From Symbiodinium natans (lineage: Eukaryota; Sar; Dinophyceae; Suessiales; Symbiodiniaceae), in NCBI GenBank assembly GCA_905221605.1, contig CAJNDS010000254.1, forward strand, positions 43,112 to 107,111: a stretch of 64,000 bases of DNA. The letters are read 5' to 3'. Under the pieces are notes generated by a model, which was not told the origin of the DNA, ran no database searches, and saw nothing but the letters and a program-made list of their open reading frames with translations. This document shows, in pieces, positions 37,643 to 49,100 of this stretch; the first letter of the stretch is position 1; each line of letters begins with the position of its first letter. The translations under genes and the position numbers were made by a program.

Positions 37643-38207
37643 CTAAACTGGTTTAAGGCTTGGGGTTTAGGATTTAGGGGTCTAGGGTTTAGGGTTTAGG
37701 GTTTCCCTATGCCCTTCAAACCCAACCCTGAGTCCTAAACCCAAAGCCTTTTGAAGTGACAGAACCCTAGACCCTAAACCCAAAAATCTTCAGGGCCCAA
37801 GTCCCAAACAACCAGACCTGAACCCCGAAATGACCTTAAGCCCTGAATCCTAAACCCTCAACTAAACCCTCAACCCTGCGACCTTTAGCCCCCAAATCCC
37901 AACCTCCAAGACCTAAACCCTCAAGCCCCAGGCCTAGCCGAATGCCGGACCAACCGAAAACCCTCAACACCAAAGCCGAAACCTTGTATGCCCTAAAAAA
38001 CCTAAACCCTCAACCCCAAAAAAACCCTGAAAGCCTGAAACCCCCTAAAGCTCCAAGCCCTCAGATCCCTGAAAACCTGAAACCCCCTAAAGCCCTAAAC
38101 CCTCAGAGCCCTGAAACCCTAAACCCTAAACCCTAAACCCTAAACCCTAAACCCTAAACCCTAAAACCCTAAACCCGAAACCCAAAAAAATCCTGAAACC
38201 CTTTTGC

Positions 38208-40827
38208 CTCGTGTAGCGGCCACTGGCCCGGCCCTCCGGCCGCGTCAGCCGAGGCACCTGCCTCGAGTAGCTGCCGTGCGACCACCACCTGGGGATGCTT
38301 GGGTTTAGGGTTTAGGGTTTAGGGTTTAGGGTTTAGGGTTTAGGGTTTAGGGTTTAGGGTTGAGGGGTTGAGGGGTTGAGGGGTTGAGGGGTTGAGGGGT
38401 TGAGGGTTTAGGGTTTAGGGTTTAGGGTTTAGGGTTTAGGGTTTAGGAACTCAGGGTGTTACGGTTTGAAGGTTTGAGGGTTTAAAGGGGATGTTTGGAA
38501 TGAAATGAGGGTTTACGGCTTTAAGGTTTAAGGGTTTGGGGGTTTAAGGGTTTAGGGGTTTAGGGGTTTAAGGGCTTGAGGGTTTTAAGGGTGTAGGGGT
38601 TTCAGGGTTTAAGGGTTTACGTAATTCTTCAATTACACAGGAATATCATTGTTGAACTTTACTGCTGCTGCACAGGAAACCCCACCAGTTTAAAGTTCAA
38701 CTATCGGCGAAGTAAGTCTACGGTAAGGGTTTTGAGGTTTAGGGGTGTAGGGGATTTTAGGGTTTAGGGTTTAGGGGCTTGAAGGGTTGCAGGGATTGGG
38801 GTTTATTCAAGGGGGTTGGGGTTTAGCAGACCCTGTAAACCCCTAATTTCTACAAACCCCATGCATGATCATGCATGCACCCTAGAAACACTATACACCT
38901 TACACCCTATAAGCCGCAAACCCTAGACCCTCAACCCTAAACTTAAGCCCTAAACCTGAAATAGGGTTTCGGGTTTAGGGCTTAGGGTTTAGGGTTTCGG
39001 GTTTAGGAATCCAAGCCCTCCTGCGGCCGCCAAGATACCGAGGCGGCCAGGTTACCAGACACAGCGGCCAGCAGGGGTGTCGAGCCGTCGTGCGCGCGCG
39101 ACTGGGGGTCCAAGTTCTGCTTGCCTGTGGGGAAGGCGCATGGGCTTAGGGTTTAGGGTTTAGGGTTTAGGGTTTAGGGTTTAGGGTGTGGGGCTTATGG
39201 GTTGCCTCTCAACCCAACCAAAACAGCCCAAGCTCGCGCATGAAAGTTGCCAACCCTGCCAAAATCAAAAGCCCTAAGCCACAAGCCCCTAAACCCTAAA
39301 CCCTATAAACCCTAAACCCGATAAACCCTAAACCCTATAAACCATAAACCCTATAAACCCTATAAACCCTAAACCCTAAACTCTAAACTCTAAACCCTCA
39401 ACCCTAAACTCTAAACCCTAAACCCTAAACTCTAAACCCTAAACCGTAAACCCTAAGTCAAGCAAAGCAGCTCAGGAGAAAGGCCGTCAGCTGTGGCAGA
39501 GCAGCCCTCACTGCGTAGAAAAGAATGTTACAGCCCTGCGCATCCTGCCGAGGCGGGGGGGGGGGGGGGGGGGGGGGGTGGTTGTTTAGGGTTTAGGGTT
39601 AGGGTTTAGGGTTTAGGGTTAGGGTTTAGGGGTTAGGGTTTAGGGTTTAGGGTTTAGGGTTTAGGGTTTAGGGTTTAGGGTTTAGGGTTTAGGGTTTAGG
39701 GGTTTAGGGTTTAGGGTTTAGGGTTTTGGGTTAGGGTTTAGGGTTTAGGGTTAGAATGCACCTATAAGATCCCCGTGATCCTCTCTGGGCAGCATGACTA
39801 CAAGCGTCCACACTTCATGGGGCCGAAGAGGTATAAGGAGGGGGCCCATAGAAGGGACCCTTAATCTTAGTCCCCCCGGGGGGGGGGGGGGGAGGGTGCA
39901 AAGAAGCTATGCCCATCCCTACACCCCTATAGAACCCCTATATACATATATATATATATATATAAACCTTGTCTAGTCCCGAGATACTTAAGTAGCCCCT
40001 ACATTACCCCTCAGGTCCCTTCTAAGTCCCTTGAGTAGTAACCGCACAGGGCTAAAGGTTCGGTTCAGGGCTTGAGGTTTTGGGCTCAGGGCTTCCCTAA
40101 ACCCTAAGCCCTAAACTCTAAACCCGAAACCCTTGTTTGGAGTACGTGGGCTTGGGGGGGCATCCTTCCTGGCCCTGAAAAAAGAGAAGAAGGGTACGAG
40201 GTTCATGTGTCCTGAAGAAGTGGGGTTTAGGGTTTAGGGTTTAGGGCTTAGGGTGTTTTGAGGAGGTTCACTACGGCTATAGCCTTACTTGGGGTACTTA
40301 AAACACCACACGCAAGCAGTGTATCACTAGGGGGTGAACGCAGGGCTTCAGGGGGTCTGGAGCTTTCTCTAGACCCAAGCAAGAGCAATCTAGGAATAAA
40401 AGGGGTGCCGTTTTGGGCTTAAAGGAGCTGATAAGGGAACCTAAACCCTAAACCCTAAACCCTAAACCCTAAACCCTAAACCAAGGCGCACTCTGGGACC
40501 TGGGTCCTAGGATGTAGGAAGCTTAGATTTTACGAGTTTAGGGCCGCAGGGGACGGGAAGTTTGAGGCTTGTGGTGGAGGAGTTCTGTTGGGGTGGGCAG
40601 GTTTTAAGCAAAGTTTAGGGTTTAGGGTTTGGGGTTTAGGGTTTAGGGTATAGGGTTTGGGGTTTAGGGTTTGGGGTTTGGGGTTTAGGGTATAGGGTTT
40701 GGGGTTTAGGGTTTCGGGTTTAGGGCGCGAATGCGCACGGCTTCCTGCATGTCTGCTGGAAGGCCCTCGGTAATCAGCCACTCGGCCAGGACCTCTGCGC
40801 CAGCCTCGAACAGCAACCCCACATGCG
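38208..40827 (-). CDS. Ankyrin-repeat protein exons
   Basis: Three exons with matching phases: 40827-40729 (LLFEAGAEVLAEWLITEG, 2 nt plus 97), 39124-39039 (HDGSTPLLAAVSGNLAAS) and 38288-38208 (VARQLLEAGASADAAGGP, QWPLHE). Joined, they give typical ankyrin repeats: DGSTPLLAAVSGN is the G-x-TPLxxA turn and first helix, and VARQLLEAGASAD is the second helix and loop. Donors are GC (40728), GT (GTATCT at 39038) and GC (GCAAAAGG at 38207). Ankyrin arrays bind protein partners; no specific partner can be read. The gene lies downstream of the disulfide isomerase on the same strand. Exons at 37481-37642 and 35973-36543 are all in phase 0 and could be its continuation. Confidence 0.8.
38304..38446. 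repeat. TTTAGGG array interrupted by TTGAGGGG block
   Basis: Two perfect TTTAGGG runs flank six copies of the 8-bp variant GTTGAGGG. It lies in the intron between the two best ankyrin exons. Confidence 0.9.
39540..39757. repeat. Poly-G followed by TTTAGGG array
   Basis: A run of about 24 G, then about 23 TTTAGGG units, including the 6-bp TTAGGG form. Confidence 0.9.
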
Positions 40828-41130
40828 CTAAAACAAAAGTTTAGGGTTTAGGGTTTATAGGGTTGAGGGTTTAGTGTTGAGGGTTTAGGGTTTAGGGCCA
40901 GGGGTGTTTAGGCTAGGCCTGCGAGTTCCCTAACGACCTTACCACTTAAACATAAAAACAATTAAAAAGGTATTGGGTTTATAAAGGGGTCAGGGTTGAA
41001 GGAGCAAAAGCCCAAGTGCGAACTTCCAGTGGTCCGCGGCACTCTATCCCTCCAACCTATAGCCTGTGCAGCACGACATGACACTGGGTTCTGGGTTTAG
41101 GCTTACGGCCTGTGGGATGTAGTCCAGAGT

Positions 41131-41388
41131 CTAGTGGTTACGGTTCGAAGTAAGGGAAATCAAAAAAGAGCCAAAGAAGACATGCGGAGCCTCGTCTTCA
41201 AGACTGCTGAGCCAGCTGTCCAAGCCGAGAGCTCCACGAATGCTTGTTTTTTTGGCCGGCGTGCTGGGCATATCTGCCAACAGGTTCGCTACAGAGAGTC
41301 TGCTTCTGATGGGAAGGTCCAACTGGTGGCAATGTAAGGCGTTACTGTTTGGGAGGTGGGCATAGATGTTAGACGACTTTCTGCGCAC
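41131..41388 (-). CDS. Open frame between two genes
   Basis: Open for 85 codons and containing MPSTPAKKTSIRGALGLDSW then LSSLEDEAPHVFFGSFLIS. It lies between the stop of the disulfide isomerase (41544) and the first ankyrin exon (40827), so it is either 3' untranslated sequence or the first exon of the ankyrin gene. No clear donor. Confidence 0.35.
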   Translation of the reverse strand: MRRKSSNIYAHLPNSNALHCHQLDLPIRSRLSVANLLADMPSTPAKKTSIRGALGLDSWLSSLEDEAPHVFFGSFLISLTSNRNH

Positions 41389-41543
41389 TCAAGGCTGGGG
41401 AGAAAAGGATCAGAAGCAGCTTGTCTGCGGTTTCGTATTAAGCTCACATGACTGTGACGGACTATATTGGACATCACCACCTCAAACTTGAGGGACCCGG
41501 GCGCAAGAACAACCCTGAGCCCGTGCAAAAGCGATGCATGAAT

Positions 41544-43017
41544 TTACAGCTCCGCCTTGGCCTTCTTGCTGTAAGAATGCACTGACTTGAGTAGTCCCAG
41601 GCCGGAGCTCTTAAGGGCCTCGACATCCTTGTCTTTCTTGTCCTGGGTTTAGGGTTTAGGGTTTAGGGTTTAGGGTTTAGGGTTTAGGGTTTAGGGTTTA
41701 GGGTTTAGGGTTTAGGGTTTAGGGTTTAGGGTTTAGGGCTTAGGGTTTAGGGTTTAGGGTTCAGGGCAGCCCAGTAACCATGGTAACATAAGGGCACCCC
41801 TTTGCCCTTTTTGGGTTGGCTACTTTATAAGAGAACCTTGAACCAGAAAAAGATGGAAAACGCGTACCACTGGGCCACCAAGTGTCGCTGGCCTCCTGAT
41901 ACCTATTCTGATCTTGGAACCCTACCAAAAACTCAAAAAATGGCTGTTTCTTAGGATTTATAGCACCCCAAACATTAAAAAAAGATCATCCCCAGAAAGC
42001 CCCTAAGATACTAGGAATTATAGTACCCGAAAGATAAAAAGAAGCTTTGCTACAAATCCCTAAGATACTGCTTCTGGAGTCCTTTGCTTAGGAGTTATAG
42101 TACCCAAAGATTAAGATTCATTCCAAAATATCCCTAAGAGACTGCTTCTGTACCCTAAACACTAAACCCTAAACCCTAAATAAGGGCCTAGGTACTGCTT
42201 CTGCAGCCCTTCCACAAAGCTCTTGAAGTCCGACTCGAGCTTCTCCATCTCGGCTTCCTTCTCCTTGATCATGGTCTCCTAGGATGGCCCGAAAACAACC
42301 GTTTAGGGTTTAGGGTTTAGGGTTTAGGGTTTAGGGTTTAGGGAACATATTCCTAGCTATGATCCTCTTAGACCCAAGAAGTGGGGAAGAAGATGAAGAA
42401 TATATATCCCAAAAGGGCCTACCCGGTCTCCCGCTTTGAGCCATCCATGGCCATGTACTCGCCGATCAGCTTCTTCTTGGCCTCATCGCAGAGATCCATG
42501 TTGCCAGGACCACACTGAGGGCCGAGGCCTTTGGCGAAGGTGGCCAGGTCGCTGTAGGATCGGCCACCCTTGTAGTCCTGGAGGTGGCCATATTGAACCC
42601 TAAACCCTAAACCCTAAACCCAGGGTTAACCCTTTTTGGGGGTTGGTTACTTAATAAGGGAAACCTGGAACCCCCAAAACAAAAGGGCAAACGGGTATTA
42701 CTGGGCTAGCAAGAGTCCTGAAGGTCATCGGGATCGCCATACTTGAGCGTGGGGAAGCCTCGCACGCCCACCTCGTCGCACTTGCTCTTGCCAGCGGCTG
42801 TACAGTCCACGTCAGCAATCAACACTTCAGAGGAGCCCTCGAACTCCGACATCAGCTTGTCCCAATCGGGCTTCATCTTCTTGCAGTGGCCGCACCATGG
42901 CGCAAAAAACTTGACGAACACGGTCTTGCCACTCGTGGCCCCATCCCACGACTCCTTCGTGAGCTCGGTGGCTTTGGCGAGGCCAAGGACAGCGAGGAGG
43001 GCGGCCGGGCGGAGCAT
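41544..43017 (-). CDS. Protein disulfide isomerase, single thioredoxin domain, four exons
   Basis: ER thiol oxidoreductase that forms and rearranges disulfides in secretory proteins. Exons, 5' to 3': 43017-42718 (100 codons), 42577-42431 (49), 42278-about 42192 (29) and 41642-41544 (32 plus stop), giving about 210 residues. The start MLRPAALLAVLGLAKA is a good signal peptide. The thioredoxin domain follows, with the redox site FFAPWCGHCKKM (CGHC at residues 42-45) and the cis-proline loop GFPTLKYGD. Exons 2-4 give a helical tail of the ERp29c/P5 type (GPQCGPGNMDLCDEAKK) ending KAEL, a plausible variant ER-retention signal. Exons 1, 2 and 3 join in phase 0; introns 1 and 2 begin GA and end AG. 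The third junction is not settled (after QKQY, before DKKDKD). The start lies 267 bp downstream of the stop of the C2-ankyrin gene on the same strand. Identification is firm; only the third intron donor is uncertain. Confidence 0.93.
41646..41768. repeat. TTTAGGG array in disulfide isomerase intron 3
   Basis: About 16 copies directly beside the 3' splice site of the last exon, so the acceptor CCCAG is built from the repeat edge. Confidence 0.9.
42279..42430 (-). other. Disulfide isomerase intron 2 (152 nt, GA-AG)
   Basis: The intron begins GAGACCGGG and ends ATCCTAG, and the next exon begins GAGACCATG, so GGAGACC is a direct repeat across the intron. It carries TTTAGGG units and a stretch (CCACTTCTTGGGTCTAAGAGG) that resembles sequence at 44500-44575, which suggests a dispersed element. 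Confidence 0.82.
42578..42717 (-). other. Disulfide isomerase intron 1 (140 nt, GA-AG)
   Basis: The intron begins GACTCTTGC and ends CCTCCAG. The sequence TCAGGACT at its 5' border is almost repeated as CCAGGACT at the 3' border, so the exon edge is duplicated as after an insertion. Inside are a short inverted repeat (CCCTTTTGTTTTGGGGGTT against AACCCCCAAAAAGGG) and about three telomere-type units. Similar hairpin sequence occurs near 41770-41880 and 50425-50550. Confidence 0.85.
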
Positions 43018-43284
43018 TGCGACAGTTGCCGTGCGAGTGAGCGAAGTCGGGCTTGCAGAGGTATTGGGCGTCAGAGCCAAAACTTCGCCCCAGCAGCAAG
43101 ATGGGAGCTTCTCAGGCATGCTTAAGTATGGGATAAGTCTTCTGCGTGTGGGACTAAGGGTAGATCATCTGGGTCGTTTTCGGGGCTCGGCTTGTGAGGT
43201 CCCACGTGCCCTTCGTGGGATGAGGGGGTTTAGGGTTTAGGGTTTAGGGTGTAGGGTTTAGGAATGTTTAGGAATGTTTAGGAT

Positions 43285-46089
43285 TTAGGGTGTAGAGGAT
43301 GTTGCTGACAGTTTCCTTGGATTCCCTTGGAGTGCGGCAGGCTTGTCTGGCACTTTGAAGGACGAGGGGTGCCTGCCTCGGGCCTGGGGGCTTGGGATTT
43401 TAGGTTTAGGGTTTAGGTCTGTAAACTACCAATTGCTTAAGAACCCCGAAAACGTAAAAACAATTCTTCCTTATGAAGGGCAATATAGGGATGATGATTT
43501 TTTTATGCTTTTGGGGTTCTTAAGCAAGTAGTACTAAAGGGCTCGGGTTGCGGGTTCACATGGCTTTGGTTCATGCAAGGTTTCAACCTGTCCCTATATA
43601 CTTACAGGAAGATGTTCCGTAATCAACGGGCACTGGGATCTCTGGGGATACCTGAAAAAAAAGGGAACCCCAACCAACCCAAATAATGTACCAGGTTTGC
43701 CGTCTCAGCCACCCCGAAAATGTGTATAGCCGGAGTTCTATATTTCAGCAAACCAACCTAATTTTCCTGAAATGATGTATGTATGTATATATATATATAT
43801 ACATATGTATGTGTGTATATATATATCTATATATACACATATTTTTTGTTTGGGGAGCCCTGCATTACTGAAGGTCCATTCCCGAATTCAGGGGTACAGA
43901 CGGCTCGCTGGGTAGCGCCTGGCACGCGCACATCGCCGCGCTCGCCCCGCCTGGGGCCTGGTCTTACTGAGGGCTTTTTGCCTCAAACCCTTAAACCCTA
44001 AACCCTAAACCCTTAAACCCTAACATCAAAAGCCATTCAGGGGAATGCGCAAGGTTTTGGGGTATGCGGGCAGGGCTTAGGCGGCTTAGAGGCTGCAAAC
44101 TCATAGGCCACCACCAAGTAGCCTAAGGTCCTTGAGGTCAAACTACTACTTGGAGGTTCAGGGCACTTAGGGGTTAGGGTTTAGGGTTGAGGTTATAACC
44201 CCAAATTGTAACTGCACATGTGCCGCCCTAAGTCCTCTAAGCAGGTTGTAAGACTCATAACTGGGGTTAGAAGTACCCATGAAGGTCCAAGAAGGCTTGA
44301 TAACAAAAATAAGGATACAGGGTTCAGGCTTTCGGCTCTACATCCAATGCTTCCCAAGCTCGAGCCAGGTACAACCTTCACACCCAGTTTGGGGTTTAGG
44401 GTTTGGGTTTAGGGTTTGGGGTTTAGAGTTTAGGGTTTAGGGAAGTTTAGGGTTTAATATAGCCAGGCTTCGCTGAGTTTGAGCAACTGCTAGGATCCCT
44501 CTGAACAATCTTCCTGACTATCATCCTCTTCAACCCAATAAGGAAAACGTGAAATACCCTACGGGCCTACCTAGATTATCGACCCTGGCGCCCGGAAGGA
44601 CACTAACCCTAAAGCCTAAAGCCTAAAGCCTAAAGCCTAAACCCTAAACCCTAAACCCCCAAACCCCATGACCGGCCTGGAGTACTAAGGACGCCTCAAA
44701 GATGTCCACCAAAGCCATGGCCAGGTCTTCGTGCCTCGGTTTAGGGTTTAGGGTTTAGGGTTTAGGGTTTAGCGTTTAGGTTTGGGTTTAGGGTTCAGGG
44801 TGGGTGTGTGTGGGTTTAGTTTAGGGTTTAGGGTTCAGGGTTCAGGGTTAGGGTTGCGGGTTGGGATGTTCCCCCTTATACTAGCAGTCCTTAATAAGGA
44901 CTATAATGGGGGATTCAGGGTTTAGGGTTCAGGGTTTTCTTCTGGGGGGGGGACTATAATCCCTACTAAGGACTGCTAGTAGAATGGGGAACATTCCAAA
45001 AAATGCAGCATAACCTTTAAAAGAATATCTCTATATATATATATATATGGGCTGAGATATATATATATATAGATAGATAGATAGATAGCATATGCAATGC
45101 AACATAGTAGAGTGCGGTATTTAAGGATAGCCAAGTAAAACACATGATATACCTTAACTAAGGAGTATTGGGCTCTCTGAAGCCTAAACCCCTAAACCCC
45201 CTAAACCCTAAACCCTAAACCCCTAAACCCCTAAACCCCTAAACCCCTAAACCCCTAAACCCCTAAACCCCTAAACCCCTAAACTCATTGGTAGCATGGC
45301 AGAACTCAGGTTGCTTGGTGCCCTAGCCGCCCCAGAGTGCGAAAATCCGATTCTGGCCGCGGCTTCCTTGGATTCCTGAAAGCACCTCATGATATATATG
45401 TATATATAAATATAAATATATATATAGGTATATATGTATATATATATATGTATATTTTCTTGAATATTTCTTTATTTATGTAGCTATTTATCTATTTATG
45501 TTGGTGATTTTTATTCATCTATTTAAAAATTCTTTCATCTGTAGATAATACGGTAACATAGAAAAAGGCTCTTATCATCATTATAATTAGCATGCTGGTT
45601 GTTAGCCTCATTTTATATAATTGTCATTGGACATACTACAAATGAGTCCAAAAGCCCTCAGCGCCTAAAAATGCCCACGCTTGCGTCACATCCTCTCAGC
45701 AGCATCCTCAAGGTGCTTACAAGATTACCATGCCTATGATGATTATTACTACCACTATTTTTATAATTGTGCTACTATTAGTATTTATTACTATGATTTA
45801 TTATTCTTATTATTATTACTACCACTATTCTTAATTGTGTTACTACTAGTATTTATTACTATGATTTATTATTCTTACTATTATTATTATTACTATGATT
45901 TATTTTGATTATTATGGTTATTATTGTCAGTATATACAACTGGCTTCGAGAGAGATGAGGCATCCCCAAGGTGCCGGGTCAGGCAGGCAATGTGCAGCGG
46001 CGTGTGGGCCTCGAAGTCTCCCTGTGACGGGCTCTTCGCAGGGAATGAGGGGAATGAGGGCCCTACACAATCCCTTGAAGGGTGTATAT

Positions 46090-46121
<32 letters not shown>

Positions 46122-46122
46122 C

Positions 46123-46153
<31 letters not shown>

Positions 46154-49100
46154 CATATATACATATATATATATACACATATATAAGGACCTCATTCCAG
46201 GGGGGAGTGACTTGAGTTTCGGATTGCCGGGCGTATGGGGATTCGGGTGTTGGGTCCAGGGTGAACTGAGTGGCTTGGTTCCTGAGTCCCAAGCCGTGAC
46301 ATCGAGGCTCAGTGCTTCGGGGGATTCGATTACGGCTGTCTCACTGTGAGCTTGCAACTTGCAAGAGGATTTTCACCCTCGGAGATTTCCAGGTGTGCGC
46401 TTATCCTGAGCTCCTAAACCTGAACTACTGGAACGCCCCTGATTCTGCAGTAGCTGGAGCCCCTATTCAAAACTCCATCCCTGATTAAACCACTGCAACC
46501 AATTGAAGCCAAAAAATGTTCAAGCATTTCTAAGCCAAGAGCCCTTTCGTTCATGCTAAGCCCTCTCAACCCCAAAGCCTAAACTTTCTCAAAACCCATC
46601 AGGCTGGCGGGCCGCCTCGAGAACTGGGTTACTTGGAGGCTCATGGGTACTTATAACCACAGTTATAAGTCTACTTATAAACCTACTTAGGGGACTTAGG
46701 GGGCTTATAAGTAGCGTTATAATTAGGGTTATAAGTACCATGAACCTCCAAGTAGATTCTGAGGTGATCACTACTGGGAGGTTCACGGTACTTTTTAGCC
46801 CAATAGAACTGGGCTTATAACCCTAGTTTTTACCATATTCAGGCCCGGCACTTAAGTACCATGAACCTCCAAGTACTGCTTGCGCCGTAGGAAGACACGT
46901 GAGTTGTCTCATGCCGGCTTCCTCAGGCACCAAAAACCCTAACCCCCAAACCCTAAACCCTGAACCCTGAACCCCGAAAATTTAAAACCCTGAACCCAAA
47001 ACTAAAACTAAGCCGCAAAACGCCCTAGGCTTCTTCAATCTCTGAGTTCGAAAGAGTCCGAAACCAAAACACCTACATACTCCCACCAATACCCTAAACG
47101 TCGAAACTCTGGATCCTGAACCCCAAGCCCTGTAGACCCTAAACCCTAAACCTCCAACAACCCTAAACCCTGAACCCTGAACCCTAAACCTCCAAAACCC
47201 TAAGCCCTCAACCCTAAGCCCTGCCTGAGGGGCCCTGCAGTTCACAGTGGCTCGGCCCGACTCGAGGTAGGCACTCACCTCCCCCCCCCCCCCCCCCCAA
47301 ACAAAAAAAAAGGGTTTAGGGTTTAGGGTTTAGGATTCAGGATTTAGGGTTTAGGGCACCTGGGGGTCGGGGTTTTAAGGGCTTGGGGCTTGGATGAGGG
47401 TTTTAGGGTTGAGGGTTTAGGGTTTCGGGTTTAGGGGTTAGGGTCTAGGGCTTACCAGGGGAAGCATGAAGGGTTTAAGCTTCGGGGCTTTGGGTTTGGG
47501 CGACATCCCGTGTTCATATGAAGCCCGGCACCCTAAACCCTAAACCCTAAACTCTAAACGGGACCCTGCCGGCTCTGTGCGGGTCTGAACTTGAAAAGAC
47601 AGTGCAACAAAGTGCAGCAAAAATCAGCTGATACTTCAGGGGCTCAGGTCAGGGTTCCCGTCAACCCTCAAGCCTGACCCTTAAATCCCTTCGGGTTCAA
47701 GGTCTTCGGCTCCCATCTCCAGCCCCCAAAAACACTAAACCCTAAACCCTAAGCCCTAAACCCTAAACCCTAAACCCTAAACCCCCCCACCCCCCCGCCA
47801 ATAAAACCAAGCAAAACAGGGCGCCTCCCAGATGTCGCCCTTGCTGGCCGCCTCGGCGAGCAGCTGCGAGGAGTCCTCGGTTGCCCTTTACACACCCTAC
47901 ACCCTAAAGCCTAAACCCCAAACCCTAAACCCTCAATCCTCAACCCTAAAGCCTAAACCCTAAACCCGAAACCCGGACCCTAAAGCCTAAACCCTAAACC
48001 TAAACCCGAAACCCTAAACCCTAAACCTCAAAATCCAACCTAGAGTCCGGGTCGATGTCCTCCTCGGGCCCCGGTGCGCGCAGCGGGTGGAAGAGAGGCC
48101 TGGGCGGGGATTCTTGGTGGAGTGTTTAGGGCTTGCGGGTTTAGGGTTGAGGGTCCAGGGTTTCGGGTTTGAGGGCTTGGGGCTTAGGGCTTGAGGGTTT
48201 TAGGGTTGAGGGTCGAGGGCTTCCAGGTTTCTAGGGATTTTGGGACTTGTGATTAGGGCCTGCCGTTGGGGCACAGTCTGGGATGCGGGTCGTTATAGTT
48301 GTTCGGCTAGGTTGCCTTGACCGTCAGAAAGAAACAAAAACAGTTTTCAAAGCGATTCCAACAACAACAGCTCTGGGGCCGGGAGCTCTGGGCCATGATG
48401 GAGAGGTGCAGGAAAACCTGAGCTGTGCTCAGGTCATAGGTCTTCTCCTGGCCAAGGGGAGGCACCAGTTTGAAGGGCTGCCCTTTGCCCTCCGTGGCCA
48501 GGTGGGGGTCGCGGAGGATGGTGAGGCGCTCCAGTGCGCTCCTGCTGTGCCGCAGCAGCGCGCGCCAGCCGGCGCTGGCCTCCCTCTGGGGCGTCAGCGC
48601 GTCCAGCAGCCGGAAGGAGCAGTGCCCCAAGAAGTCGTCGCTGACGACGACGTCGTAGTCCAGCACACGCAGGTACACGAAGAGCTCGCTCACGTCGGCG
48701 TTCGGCTTTAGGCAGAAGTAGTGCGCCTCGTCCCACTGAGGGGCCAAGGAACCCCGGATGATTCGGGAGGTCGCCTTCCACAGAGTTCGATCAAAGACCT
48801 TGCCGGAGGCGTTTTTGACCTGCGCAAGGAATCCGAAGCCACCTCCCAAAACCATGAACATCCGGACACTAATGGGATGCATACCACGATGAGCACAGGC
48901 GAGCGAAGAGGTAATATTCGTATTAGCCTCGCACGAAAGAAAGCCCTCCAATCCAGTTGGCCGACAAGTTCATAATTGCCGTAGTTCAATTGACACCCTC
49001 TAACCCCTGCACTTAACGAAACCCAGCTGAAGAAGGGAACCTCAAAGAGAGGTTAAACGTCAGGGCCCAACACCCTTAACTAGAAAAGCATGTGTGTGTA

